Source: Streptomyces cynarae (lineage in GTDB: Bacteria; Actinomycetota; Actinomycetes; Streptomycetales; Streptomycetaceae). Taken from it: 64,000 nt of DNA. How positions within the stretch are numbered: the stretch's first letter is position 1; every line of letters starts with the position of its first letter. The notes beneath the pieces were generated by a model. It was not told where the DNA came from. It made no database searches and was given only the letters and a program-made list of their open reading frames with translations. The stretch lies in contig NZ_CP106793.1 in the NCBI RefSeq assembly GCF_025642135.1, positions 3,531,001 to 3,595,000 of the forward strand, read 5' to 3'. Below, in pieces: positions 55,304 through 64,000 of this stretch. The position numbers and the translations under genes were made by a program.

Positions 55304-56436
55304 TGGCGTGACCTGTCACACAGCGCAGCGAGTGAATCGGCCGTCACAGGCGACGCGACGCCCTCCTCGGTGACGATCGCCGTCACCAGTTCCGGAGGCG
55401 TCACGTCGAACGCCGGGTTGTACGCCTGGGTCCCGAGGGGTGCCACAGGTATCCCGCCTCCCGCTTCCGCTCCAGCCACCTGCACCTGAGGTGCGGTGAA
55501 CTCCGTCACCTCGTGCCCGGGCCGCTGCTCCACCTCGATGGACGCCCCGTCCGGTGTCTCCGGATCCACCGTCGTCACCGGCGCCACCACGATGAACGGC
55601 ACGTGGTGGTACCGGGCCAGCACAGCGAGCGGGTAGCTCCCCACCTTGTTCGCGACCGAGCCGTCGGCCGCGATCCGGTCCGCCCCGATGAGTACAGCGT
55701 CCACCTCGCCCGCGGCGAACAGCGAGCCCGCCGCGTTGTCCGTGAGCAAGGTGTACGCCATCCCGTTGCGGGCCGCCTCGTACGCCGTCAGTCGAGCACC
55801 TTGCAGCAACGGACGCGTCTCGTCCACCCAGAGCCTGCGCAGCCGCCCCGCCCGGTGTGCGGCCAGCGCCACCGCGAACGCCGTGCCCTCCCCGCCGGAC
55901 ACCAGCGCACCCGTGTTGCAGTGCGTGAGCAGGCGGTGCCCGCCGCCCGGGAGCAGCTCGTCCAGCAGTTCCAGGCCGTGCCGCGCCATCCGCGCGCTCG
56001 CCTCGGCGTCCTCACGGTGCAGCGCCCGCGCGGCGGTGAGCGCCGCCTCGGCGGCCTGCCGCAGGTCACCGCCGTCGGCGAACGCGGCCCGGTACGCGGC
56101 CTGGGCCCTGCGCACGCCGACGGCGAGGTTCACCGCGGTGGGCCGGGCGCCCGCGAGCGCGGCGGCGGCCTCGTCCACGTCGAAACCGCGCGCGGCGGCG
56201 AGCGCGACACCGTAGGCCCCGGCGATCCCGAGCAGCGGTGCCCCGCGCACGGCGAGCGTACGGATCGCGTCCACGAGCGCGGGCGCGTCCGTGCACACGA
56301 GCTCCACCTCCTCGGCCGGCAACCTTCTCTGGTCGAGAAGCGCCAGAACCGGGCCTTCGGGCGGCTCGTCCCAGCGGATCGCCGGTATCGCAGCCGCCCC
56401 GTTTTCCTCGCCGGATCGCGCGTACTGATCAGCCAT
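55291..56436 (-). CDS. mtnA: Methylthioribose-1-phosphate isomerase
   Basis: 381 residues from ATG 56436 (MADQYARSGEENG). Isomerises 5-methylthioribose 1-phosphate to the ribulose form in methionine salvage. Family signatures: RGAPLLGIAGAYGVALA, the active-site Cys in LLTHCNTGALVSGGEGTA, and the catalytic Asp region in GADRIAADGSVANKVGSYPLAVLA. The frame is open far upstream, but through the antisense of the next gene. Directly precedes mtrA on the same strand; no other salvage genes are nearby. Confidence 0.94.
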   Translation of the reverse strand: MADQYARSGEENGAAAIPAIRWDEPPEGPVLALLDQRRLPAEEVELVCTDAPALVDAIRTLAVRGAPLLGIAGAYGVALAAARGFDVDEAAAALAGARPTAVNLAVGVRRAQAAYRAAFADGGDLRQAAEAALTAARALHREDAEASARMARHGLELLDELLPGGGHRLLTHCNTGALVSGGEGTAFAVALAAHRAGRLRRLWVDETRPLLQGARLTAYEAARNGMAYTLLTDNAAGSLFAAGEVDAVLIGADRIAADGSVANKVGSYPLAVLARYHHVPFIVVAPVTTVDPETPDGASIEVEQRPGHEVTEFTAPQVQVAGAEAGGGIPVAPLGTQAYNPAFDVTPPELVTAIVTEEGVASPVTADSLAALCDRSRQVTI

Positions 56437-56576
56437 GCGGTCAGTCTGCCCCGTACACCGCCGACTATTGAAGGCATGCTGCGCGCACCACCCCCGGTTC
56501 CCCGGCGGACACACCGTGGCACGATGGCTGCCAACCCGCCGCCGCGACCGCGGACGGGCACCGTGAAGGAGCGACG

Positions 56577-57916
56577 ATGAACGACACTCCGGGCTGGGCC
56601 TCGCCCGGATCTTCCCCCTCCGACGGGCGGCAGCCGGACGCCTCCGGCGCGCAGGCCCCGGAGCAGCCCTCGGACCAGAGCGGTACCGATCAGCCGCAGC
56701 CGTCGGGCAAGTGGTCCAAGGCGCAGCCCCCGCCCGGACAGTGGACCGCTCCTCAGCCTCAAGGCCCCGGCCAGGCCCCGCCACCGCCTCCGCCCGGCCC
56801 GGGCTGGGGCACCCGCCCTCCCGCCGCTCCCGGCGGCTACGCAGGGCCCGGCGGCGGCTGGGGCGCCCCCAACAGGGGTTCGGCGGCAACGGAAGCTGGG
56901 GCGGTGCCTGGGGTCCGCCGCCCGCGGCCAAGCCCGGTGTCATCCCGCTGCGCCCGCTCGGCGTCGGCGAGATCCTCGACGGCGCGGTCTCCACGATGCG
57001 CACCTACTGGCGCACGGTCCTCGGCATCTCGCTGACCGTCGCGGTCGTCACGGAGACCGTCGTCATCCTGCTGCAGGGCCTCGTCCTGAACGACACCACC
57101 AACACGAGCACCCTCAACGACCCCAGCGCCTCCATGACCGAGGTGAGCCGCGCTCTGGGCGACGCGCTGCTGGGCTCCGCCGTGGTCATGCTGCTGGTGC
57201 TGCTCGGCACCATCCTCGCCACGGCCCTGCTCACGGCCGTCACCAGCCGGGCGGTGCTCGGCAGGCCGGTGACCGCCGCCGAGGCCTGGCGCGACGCCCG
57301 CCCGCAGCTCGCCCGGCTCGGCGGACTCACGATCCTGCTGCCGCTCATGGGCACGGCGATCGTCGCCGTGGGCACGCTGCCCGGCATCCTCATCGTCTGG
57401 TCCGGGTCCACCGCGGCAGGCGTCTCGCTGGCCGTCCTCGGCGGCCTCGGCGCCAGCGTGGTCGCTCTGTGGATCCTGATCCGTTTCTCGCTCGCCTCGC
57501 CCGCGCTGATGTTGGAGAAGCAGAGCATCCGCAAGGCGATGAGCCGCTCCGTGAAGCTGGTGCGCGGCTCGTGGTGGCGGGTCTTCGGCATCCAGTTGCT
57601 CGCGCAGCTCATCGCGGGCATCGTGGCGTCGATCGTCGTCATCCCCTTCGCCTTCCTCGCCGGGGTGTTCAGCGGTGACGGCCTCGGCAGCCTCATGGGC
57701 GGCTCCACCGGCAGCCCCGGCTGGGCGTTTCTCATCATCAGCGGCCTCGGCTCGGTGATCGGACGCATGATCACGTTCCCGATCACCGCGGGCGTCACCG
57801 TGCTGCTCTACATCGACCAGCGCATCCGCCGCGAGGCCCTCGACCTCGAGCTGGCCCGCGCCGCCGGCCTGCAGGGCTACGGCTCCGACGTCCCCGGCAC
57901 CACCGCGGGGAGCTGA
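56577..57916 (+). CDS. Proline-rich multi-span membrane protein (GPDPase_memb/DUF7544-like), frameshifted
   Basis: Starts at ATG 56577 with GAAGGAG upstream: a Pro/Gln/Gly-rich cytoplasmic N-terminus of about 100 residues, in frame 3. At about 56860-56885 the frame moves to 2 (one missing base after CCCCCAACA), continuing QGFGGNGSWGGAWGPPP. Then comes PGVIPLRPLGVGEILDGAVSTMRTYWRTV, typical of the glycerophosphodiester-phosphodiesterase membrane-domain type, and six or so spans ending FPITAGVTVLLYIDQRIRREALDLEL. About 446 residues if intact. It leads the MoxR operon; function unknown. Confidence 0.78.
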
Positions 57917-57920
57917 CGGG

Positions 57921-58637
57921 GTGAGACTGACGGGGGGAGCACTGAGAGCCGCACCGGTGCTGTGGCGCTCGGGCGACGGACCACCGGTGACGACATCGCG
58001 CGACCCCGCGCGTGAGGCGGCCCGGCGCGAGCTGTCCAAACGGATGTACCACGAGCACGATCCCGGCCTGCTGCAGCGCGCGCTGAACGCCTTCTGGGAC
58101 TGGCTGGACCGGCTCTTCGCCGAGGCCTCCACCGCGACGCCCGGCGGCCCCGTCGGCCTCCTCGTCATCGTGGCGGTGGTCCTGGCGCTCGTCGCCGCCC
58201 TGTGGTGGCGCCTGGGCACCCCGCGCCGCATGCCCACCCCGTCCGCCACGCTCTTCGACGACCGCCCCCGCAGCGCCGCCGAACACCGCGCGGCCGCCGA
58301 GGCGCACGCCGCCCAGGGCCACTGGAACCAGGCCGTCCAGGAACGCATGCGCGCCGTCGTCCGCTCCCTGGAGGAACGCGCCCTCCTCGACACCCGCCCG
58401 GGGCGCACGGCCGACGAGGCGGCATCCGAGGCCGGCCGCGCCCTCCCCGACCACGCGGACCGGCTGCGCGCCGCCGCCCGGGACTTCGACGACGTCACAT
58501 ACGGCGGCCGGGCCGCGGGGGAAGGAACGTACCGCCGGCTCGCCGCTCTCGACGACGACCTGGAACGCGCCAAGCCCCACCTCACCGACAACGCCCCCAG
58601 CGCGGCCCACAACACCCGCCAGGGAGCCCCCGGATGA
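57921..58637 (+). CDS. DUF4129 domain membrane protein
   Basis: 238 residues, GTG 57921, 4 bp after the previous stop with GGGGAG upstream. One span (GLLVIVAVVLALVAALWW) near residue 80. The C-terminal cytoplasmic DUF4129 region is seen as AAEAHAAQGHWNQAVQERMRAVVRSLEERALLDTRPGRTADE. This domain accompanies MoxR/DUF58 clusters and some transglutaminase-like genes. Role probably structural or assembly-related in the MoxR complex. Confidence 0.85.
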   Translation: MRLTGGALRAAPVLWRSGDGPPVTTSRDPAREAARRELSKRMYHEHDPGLLQRALNAFWDWLDRLFAEASTATPGGPVGLLVIVAVVLALVAALWWRLGTPRRMPTPSATLFDDRPRSAAEHRAAAEAHAAQGHWNQAVQERMRAVVRSLEERALLDTRPGRTADEAASEAGRALPDHADRLRAAARDFDDVTYGGRAAGEGTYRRLAALDDDLERAKPHLTDNAPSAAHNTRQGAPG

Positions 58638-59824
58638 CCGCCGAGGCCGCAGTCGCATCCACGTCGGCCTCGCCCACCGTGCGCCAGGTGTGGACGCGGG
58701 CACGCGGTGTGCTCCTCGCCGTCTTCATCCTGCTGGTCGGCGCCCTCGTGATCGCCGTCATCCGGTCCGGGGACCGACACGGCCGCCTCGACCCGCGCTC
58801 CGCCGACTCCTCCGGCAGCCACGCCGTCGCCCGACTCCTCGCCGACCGGGGCGTGTCCACGCGCGTGGTCACCACCCTCGACGAGGCACGCGCCGCTGCC
58901 GGCGCCGACACCACGCTCCTGGTCGCCGTCCCCGATCAGTTGACGCACCGTCAACAGGGCCTGCTGCACCAGGCGACGCAGAGCTCCGGCGGCCGGACGA
59001 TCCTCGTCGCTCCGGAGACGTCCACCGGCACGCTGGCTCCCGGCGTCTCCGCCGACCCCGCCGTCAGCTTCGACTCGACACTGGCGCCGGCCTGCGACCT
59101 GCCCGAGGCCCGGCGAGCGGGCACCGCCGACACGGGCGGGGTCCGCTACCGTGCGAGCGACGCCCGCACGGAGCACTGCTACCCCAGCGAGGGCCTGCCC
59201 ACCCTGGTGCGCATCCCGGCCGCATCCGGGGGCGGCGACACCGTCGTCCTCGGCGCGCCCGACATCCTCTACAACAACCGCCTCGGCGAGCAGGGCAACG
59301 CCTCGCTCGCCCTGCAACTGCTCGGCTCCCGCGCCCACTTGGTCTGGTACCTCCCCTCGCTCTCCGACGCCTCGGCCACCGACTCGGACGGCCGGAGCTT
59401 CCTCGACCTGCTCCCCTCGGGCTGGCTGTGGGGCACGCTCCAGCTCTTCATCGCCGCAGCCCTGGCCGCCCTGTGGCGGGCACGCCGATTCGGCCCGCTC
59501 GTCCTCGAAAAGCTCCCCGTGGCGATCCGCGCCTCCGAAACCGTCGAAGGCCGCGCCCGCCTCTACCGCAAAGCCGACGCCCGCGACCGCGCGGCCGACG
59601 CTCTGCGCTCCACCACCCGCACCCGTCTCGCCCCCCTCGTAGGCGTCCCCCTCGCCCAGGCGCACGCGCCCGAGGCCATGCTCCCCGCGCTGTCCGCCCA
59701 TCTGCACGGCGACGGACAGTCCCTGCACTCCCTCCTCTTCGGCCCGCCGCCCGGCGACGACGCGGCCCTGATCGCCCTCGCCGACCAACTCGACGCCCTC
59801 GAAAGAGAGGTACGCCGTCCATGA
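58634..59824 (+). CDS. DUF4350 domain membrane protein
   Basis: 396 residues; ATG 58634 overlaps the previous stop by 4 bp. N-terminal span (VLLAVFILLVGALVIAVI), then an extracytoplasmic DUF4350 domain (GSHAVARLLADRGVSTRVVTTLDEA, TLLVAVPDQL) of the ThuA/GATase-like fold without an obvious nucleophile. A second span (WGTLQLFIAAALAALWRARRFG) is followed by a cytoplasmic tail. Part of the MoxR/DUF58 operon; the next gene overlaps again. Confidence 0.86.
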   Translation: MTAEAAVASTSASPTVRQVWTRARGVLLAVFILLVGALVIAVIRSGDRHGRLDPRSADSSGSHAVARLLADRGVSTRVVTTLDEARAAAGADTTLLVAVPDQLTHRQQGLLHQATQSSGGRTILVAPETSTGTLAPGVSADPAVSFDSTLAPACDLPEARRAGTADTGGVRYRASDARTEHCYPSEGLPTLVRIPAASGGGDTVVLGAPDILYNNRLGEQGNASLALQLLGSRAHLVWYLPSLSDASATDSDGRSFLDLLPSGWLWGTLQLFIAAALAALWRARRFGPLVLEKLPVAIRASETVEGRARLYRKADARDRAADALRSTTRTRLAPLVGVPLAQAHAPEAMLPALSAHLHGDGQSLHSLLFGPPPGDDAALIALADQLDALEREVRRP

Positions 59825-60813
59825 TGGACCCGACCACTGACAACGCCGGGATCGCCGGGGATCCGGGCGCAGCCCGCGCCTCCCTGGAGGCCCTGCGCGC
59901 CGAGATCGCCAAGGCCGTGGTCGGCCAGGACCCCGCCGTGACCGGCCTCGTCGTCGCTCTGCTGTGCCGTGGGCACGTCCTGCTGGAAGGGGTCCCCGGC
60001 GTCGCCAAGACACTGCTGGTCCGCGCGCTCGCGTCAGCCCTCGAACTCGACACCAAGCGCGTGCAGTTCACACCGGACCTGATGCCGAGCGACGTCACGG
60101 GCTCTCTCGTCTACGACGCCCGCACCGCCGAGTTCTCCTTCCAGCCCGGCCCGGTCTTCACCAACCTCCTCCTCGCGGACGAAATCAACCGCACGCCGCC
60201 CAAGACCCAGTCGTCCCTCCTCGAAGCCATGGAGGAGCGCCAGGTCACGGTCGACGGCACCCCGCGCCCGCTCCCCGAGCCGTTTCTGGTCGCCGCGACG
60301 CAGAACCCGGTCGAGTACGAGGGGACGTACCCCCTCCCCGAGGCCCAACTGGACCGCTTCCTGCTCAAGCTGACGATCCCTCTGCCATCCCGTCAGGACG
60401 AGATCGACGTCCTCACCCGGCACGCCGCGGGCTTCAACCCGCGCGACCTGCGCGCCGCCGGCGTACGCCCCGTGGCGAGCGCCGAGGACCTCGAGGCCGC
60501 ACGCGCCGCCGTCGCCAAGACAACGGTTTCTCCCGAGATCACCGCCTACGTCGTGGACATCTGCCGGGCCACCCGCGAATCCCCGTCCCTCACGCTCGGC
60601 GTGTCCCCTCGCGGTGCCACGGCCCTGCTCGCCACATCCCGAGCATGGGCCTGGCTGACGGGCCGTGACTACGTCACCCCCGACGACGTGAAGGCACTCG
60701 CCCTTCCGACACTCCGGCACCGGGTCCAGCTCCGCCCCGAGGCGGAGATGGAAGGAGTGACCACCGACTCGGTCATCAACGCGATCCTCGCCCACGTCCC
60801 CGTCCCCCGCTGA
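59821..60813 (+). CDS. MoxR-family AAA+ ATPase
   Basis: 330 residues from ATG 59821, overlapping the previous stop. P-loop GVPGVAKTLL, Walker B LLLADEINR, sensor region TQNPVEYEGTYPLPEAQLDRFLLK and a C-terminal lid. MoxR ATPases act as chaperones that mature partner proteins, usually together with DUF58 or VWA proteins, as here. Coupled start/stop with the following DUF58 gene (TGATG). Confidence 0.93.
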   Translation: MMDPTTDNAGIAGDPGAARASLEALRAEIAKAVVGQDPAVTGLVVALLCRGHVLLEGVPGVAKTLLVRALASALELDTKRVQFTPDLMPSDVTGSLVYDARTAEFSFQPGPVFTNLLLADEINRTPPKTQSSLLEAMEERQVTVDGTPRPLPEPFLVAATQNPVEYEGTYPLPEAQLDRFLLKLTIPLPSRQDEIDVLTRHAAGFNPRDLRAAGVRPVASAEDLEAARAAVAKTTVSPEITAYVVDICRATRESPSLTLGVSPRGATALLATSRAWAWLTGRDYVTPDDVKALALPTLRHRVQLRPEAEMEGVTTDSVINAILAHVPVPR

Positions 60814-62123
60814 TGGCACTCACCGGACGCGCCGCGCTCCTAGCGGCACTCGGCACCCTCCCGGTCGGCATCTGGGACCCCAGCTGGACAGGCATCCTCG
60901 CCGTCAACGGCTCCCTCGCACTGGCGTGCGCCTGCGACTTCGCACTGGCCGCACCGGTACGCCGACTGGGTCTGACCCGCTCTGGCGACGCCTCCGTACG
61001 CCTGGGGGAAACGGCCGACGTGACACTCACGGTCACCAACCCGTCAGGACGGCCGCTGCGCGCCCGCCTACGCGACGCCTGGCCGCCCAGCAGCTGGCAC
61101 CCCGGAACCGAAGTGAGCGCTTCCCGCCACGTTCTGACGGTCCCTCCGGGTGAGCGCCGCCGCGTGACGACCCGTCTGAGGCCCACCCGCCGAGGCGACC
61201 GCCAAGCCGACCGCGTCACCATCCGTTCGTACGGGCCACTCGGCCTCTTCTCCCGCCAAGGGACGCACAAAGTCCCCTGGACGGTCCGGGTTCTGCCTCC
61301 CTTCACCAGCCGCAAGCACCTTCCCGCCAAACTGGCCCGCCTACGGGAACTCGACGGCCGCACCAGCGTGCTGACGCGCGGCGAGGGCACGGAGTTCGAC
61401 AGCCTGCGCGAATACGTCCCCGGGGACGACACCCGCTCCATCGACTGGCGCGCCACGGCACGGCAGAACTCGGTCGCGGTACGCACGTGGCGGCCCGAAC
61501 GCGACCGTCACATCCTGCTGGTCCTGGACACGGGCCGTACCTCAGCCGGCCGGGTCGGCGACGCCCCACGCCTGGACGCCTCCATGGACGCGGCGCTACT
61601 GCTGGGCGCGCTGGCGACCCGTGCAGGAGACCGCGTGGATCTGCTCGCCTACGACCGCCGCGTACGCGCTCTGGTCCAGGGGCGTGCCGCCGGCGACGTC
61701 CTGCCGTCGCTGGTCAACGCGATGGCGACGCTGGAGCCGGCACTGGTGGAAACGGACGCACGCGGTCTCACGGCCACCGCACTACGGTCGGCACCCCGGC
61801 GCTCGTTGATCGTCCTGCTGACCACACTGGACACAGCGCCCATCGAAGAGGGATTCCTTCCGGTACTGCCCCAGCTCACTCAACGCCATACGGTGCTGCT
61901 GGCGTCGGTGGCCGATCCGCACATCGCCCGCATGGCGACGGCGCGCGGCAGCACGGAGGCGGTTTATGAGGCCGCCGCGGCGGCCAAGGCCCATTCGGAA
62001 CGGACACGCATGGCCGAGCAGCTGCGGCGTCACGGGGTGACGGTCGTGGACGCGACGCCGGAGGATCTGGCGCCGGCGTTGGCGGACGCGTATTTGGCGC
62101 TGAAGGCGGCGGGGCGGCTCTGA
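60813..62123 (+). CDS. DUF58 (VWA-like) protein, MoxR partner
   Basis: 436 residues; the ATG shares one base with the moxR stop. One or two N-terminal spans (ALLAALGTLPVGIWD, ILAVNGSLALACACDFALA), a beta-domain of the cell-wall adhesion type, then the DUF58 core LREYVPGDDTRSIDWRATARQN, followed by a VWA-like HILLVLDTGRTSAG (MIDAS-like Asp). Last gene of the operon; the rRNA cluster converges from the right. Substrate of the MoxR/DUF58 pair unknown. Confidence 0.9.
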   Translation: MALTGRAALLAALGTLPVGIWDPSWTGILAVNGSLALACACDFALAAPVRRLGLTRSGDASVRLGETADVTLTVTNPSGRPLRARLRDAWPPSSWHPGTEVSASRHVLTVPPGERRRVTTRLRPTRRGDRQADRVTIRSYGPLGLFSRQGTHKVPWTVRVLPPFTSRKHLPAKLARLRELDGRTSVLTRGEGTEFDSLREYVPGDDTRSIDWRATARQNSVAVRTWRPERDRHILLVLDTGRTSAGRVGDAPRLDASMDAALLLGALATRAGDRVDLLAYDRRVRALVQGRAAGDVLPSLVNAMATLEPALVETDARGLTATALRSAPRRSLIVLLTTLDTAPIEEGFLPVLPQLTQRHTVLLASVADPHIARMATARGSTEAVYEAAAAAKAHSERTRMAEQLRRHGVTVVDATPEDLAPALADAYLALKAAGRL

Positions 62124-62196
62124 GTCCAGAGGGGCGTGAGCCCGCGGCCTTCAACGCCCCTACCCCTCGCCCCTCGCTCTTTGTCCTTTAACGCAG

Positions 62197-62228
62197 AAAA
62201 CCCCCGTGCTGAATAGCACGGGGGTTTT
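62197..62228 (-). terminator. rRNA operon terminator
   Basis: AAAACCCCCGTGCT (62197-62210) pairs perfectly with AGCACGGGGGTTTT (62215-62228) over a GAAT loop. On the minus strand it ends in TTTT, 10 bp beyond the 5S 3' end. It may also stop the convergent MoxR operon. Confidence 0.92.
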
Positions 62229-62238
62229 CTCAAGAATT

Positions 62239-62357
62239 GTTCGGCGGTGTCCTACTCTCCCACAGGGTCCCCCCTGCAGTACCATCGGCGCTGTAAGGCT
62301 TAGCTTCCGGGTTCGGAATGTAACCGGGCGTTTCCCTCACGCTATGACCACCGAAAC
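62239..62357 (-). rRNA. rrf: 5S ribosomal RNA
   Basis: The minus strand reads GTTTCGGTGGTCATAGCGTG at its 5' end and pairs with a 3' end of GGACACCGCCGAAC, as in streptomycete 5S. The conserved CGAACCCGGAAGCTAAG loop lies in the middle. Length about 119 nt. Confidence 0.96.
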
Positions 62358-62443
62358 ACTATGAAACTGACAACCCGGTCGCCGTGACAATCACAACGGG
62401 GTTGTTCGTGGTTTCAGAACCAACACAGTGGACGCGAGCAACT
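62358..62443 (-). other. 23S-5S spacer
   Basis: About 86 nt between the two RNAs. It holds a GTTTCAGAACCAAC segment; no tRNA is seen. Confidence 0.7.

Positions 62444-64000
<1,557 letters not shown>

Overview
The window is about 64 kb of very GC-rich, gene-dense chromosome with strong third-position GC bias. The combination of mtrA-mtrB-lpqB, a 1646-residue NAD-glutamate dehydrogenase, long-form hpf, an Rv3235-type secA neighbour and a TagGH exporter points to an actinomycete, almost certainly a Streptomyces. From memory the order resembles the S. coelicolor stretch around SCO2978-SCO3018; this is recall, not a search.

Layout. 1-1658: 3' end of an FtsK/SpoIIIE-type ATPase gene. 1846-5493: a sugar ABC importer (lipoprotein plus two permeases, no ATPase). 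5661-12398: three tandem genes for two-domain proteins (N-terminal GT2 glycosyltransferase, C-terminal CDP-glycerol/TagF-like polymerase). 12457-13501: divergent ohr/ohrR peroxide defence pair. 13498-18114: two polytopic GT-C enzymes and a GT2 enzyme. 18197-20794: galE, then an SDR and a divergent TetR. 20916-23786: a large secreted amidase with FG-GAP-like repeats. 23997-30717: TetR, TagG/TagH exporter, a fourth two-domain polymerase and another GT2. 30832-31990: a terminator and a 1-kb minisatellite. 32029-34112: a GT-C protein coupled to a GtrA flippase. 34328-39268: NAD-glutamate dehydrogenase. 39894-42721: DJ-1/PfpI, HAD, DUF6912 and Rv3235 genes. 42799-50602: secA, GNAT, YcaQ-like, orphan response regulator, hpf, comF. 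50718-56436: lpqB, mtrB, mtrA, mtnA. 56577-62123: a MoxR/DUF58 membrane cluster. 62197-64000: rRNA terminator, 5S and the 3' half of 23S, all on the minus strand.

How it works together. From 5661 to 34112 most genes fit one job: making, decorating and exporting a phosphate-containing cell-wall glycopolymer (teichoic-acid-like). TagG/TagH would export it, GT2 and GT-C enzymes add sugars, GalE supplies UDP-galactose, and the amidase trims peptidoglycan. The most unusual observation is that the four two-domain proteins fall into two complementary types. Two keep GT2 acidic motifs but lose the catalytic-type His of the polymerase domain. The other two keep that His but have degraded GT2 motifs.

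Five genes (near nt 1200, 7400, 11185, 42180, 56870) each need exactly one extra base to read through. This looks more like sequencing or assembly deletions than five real mutations; those entries are given as single genes with the break noted.
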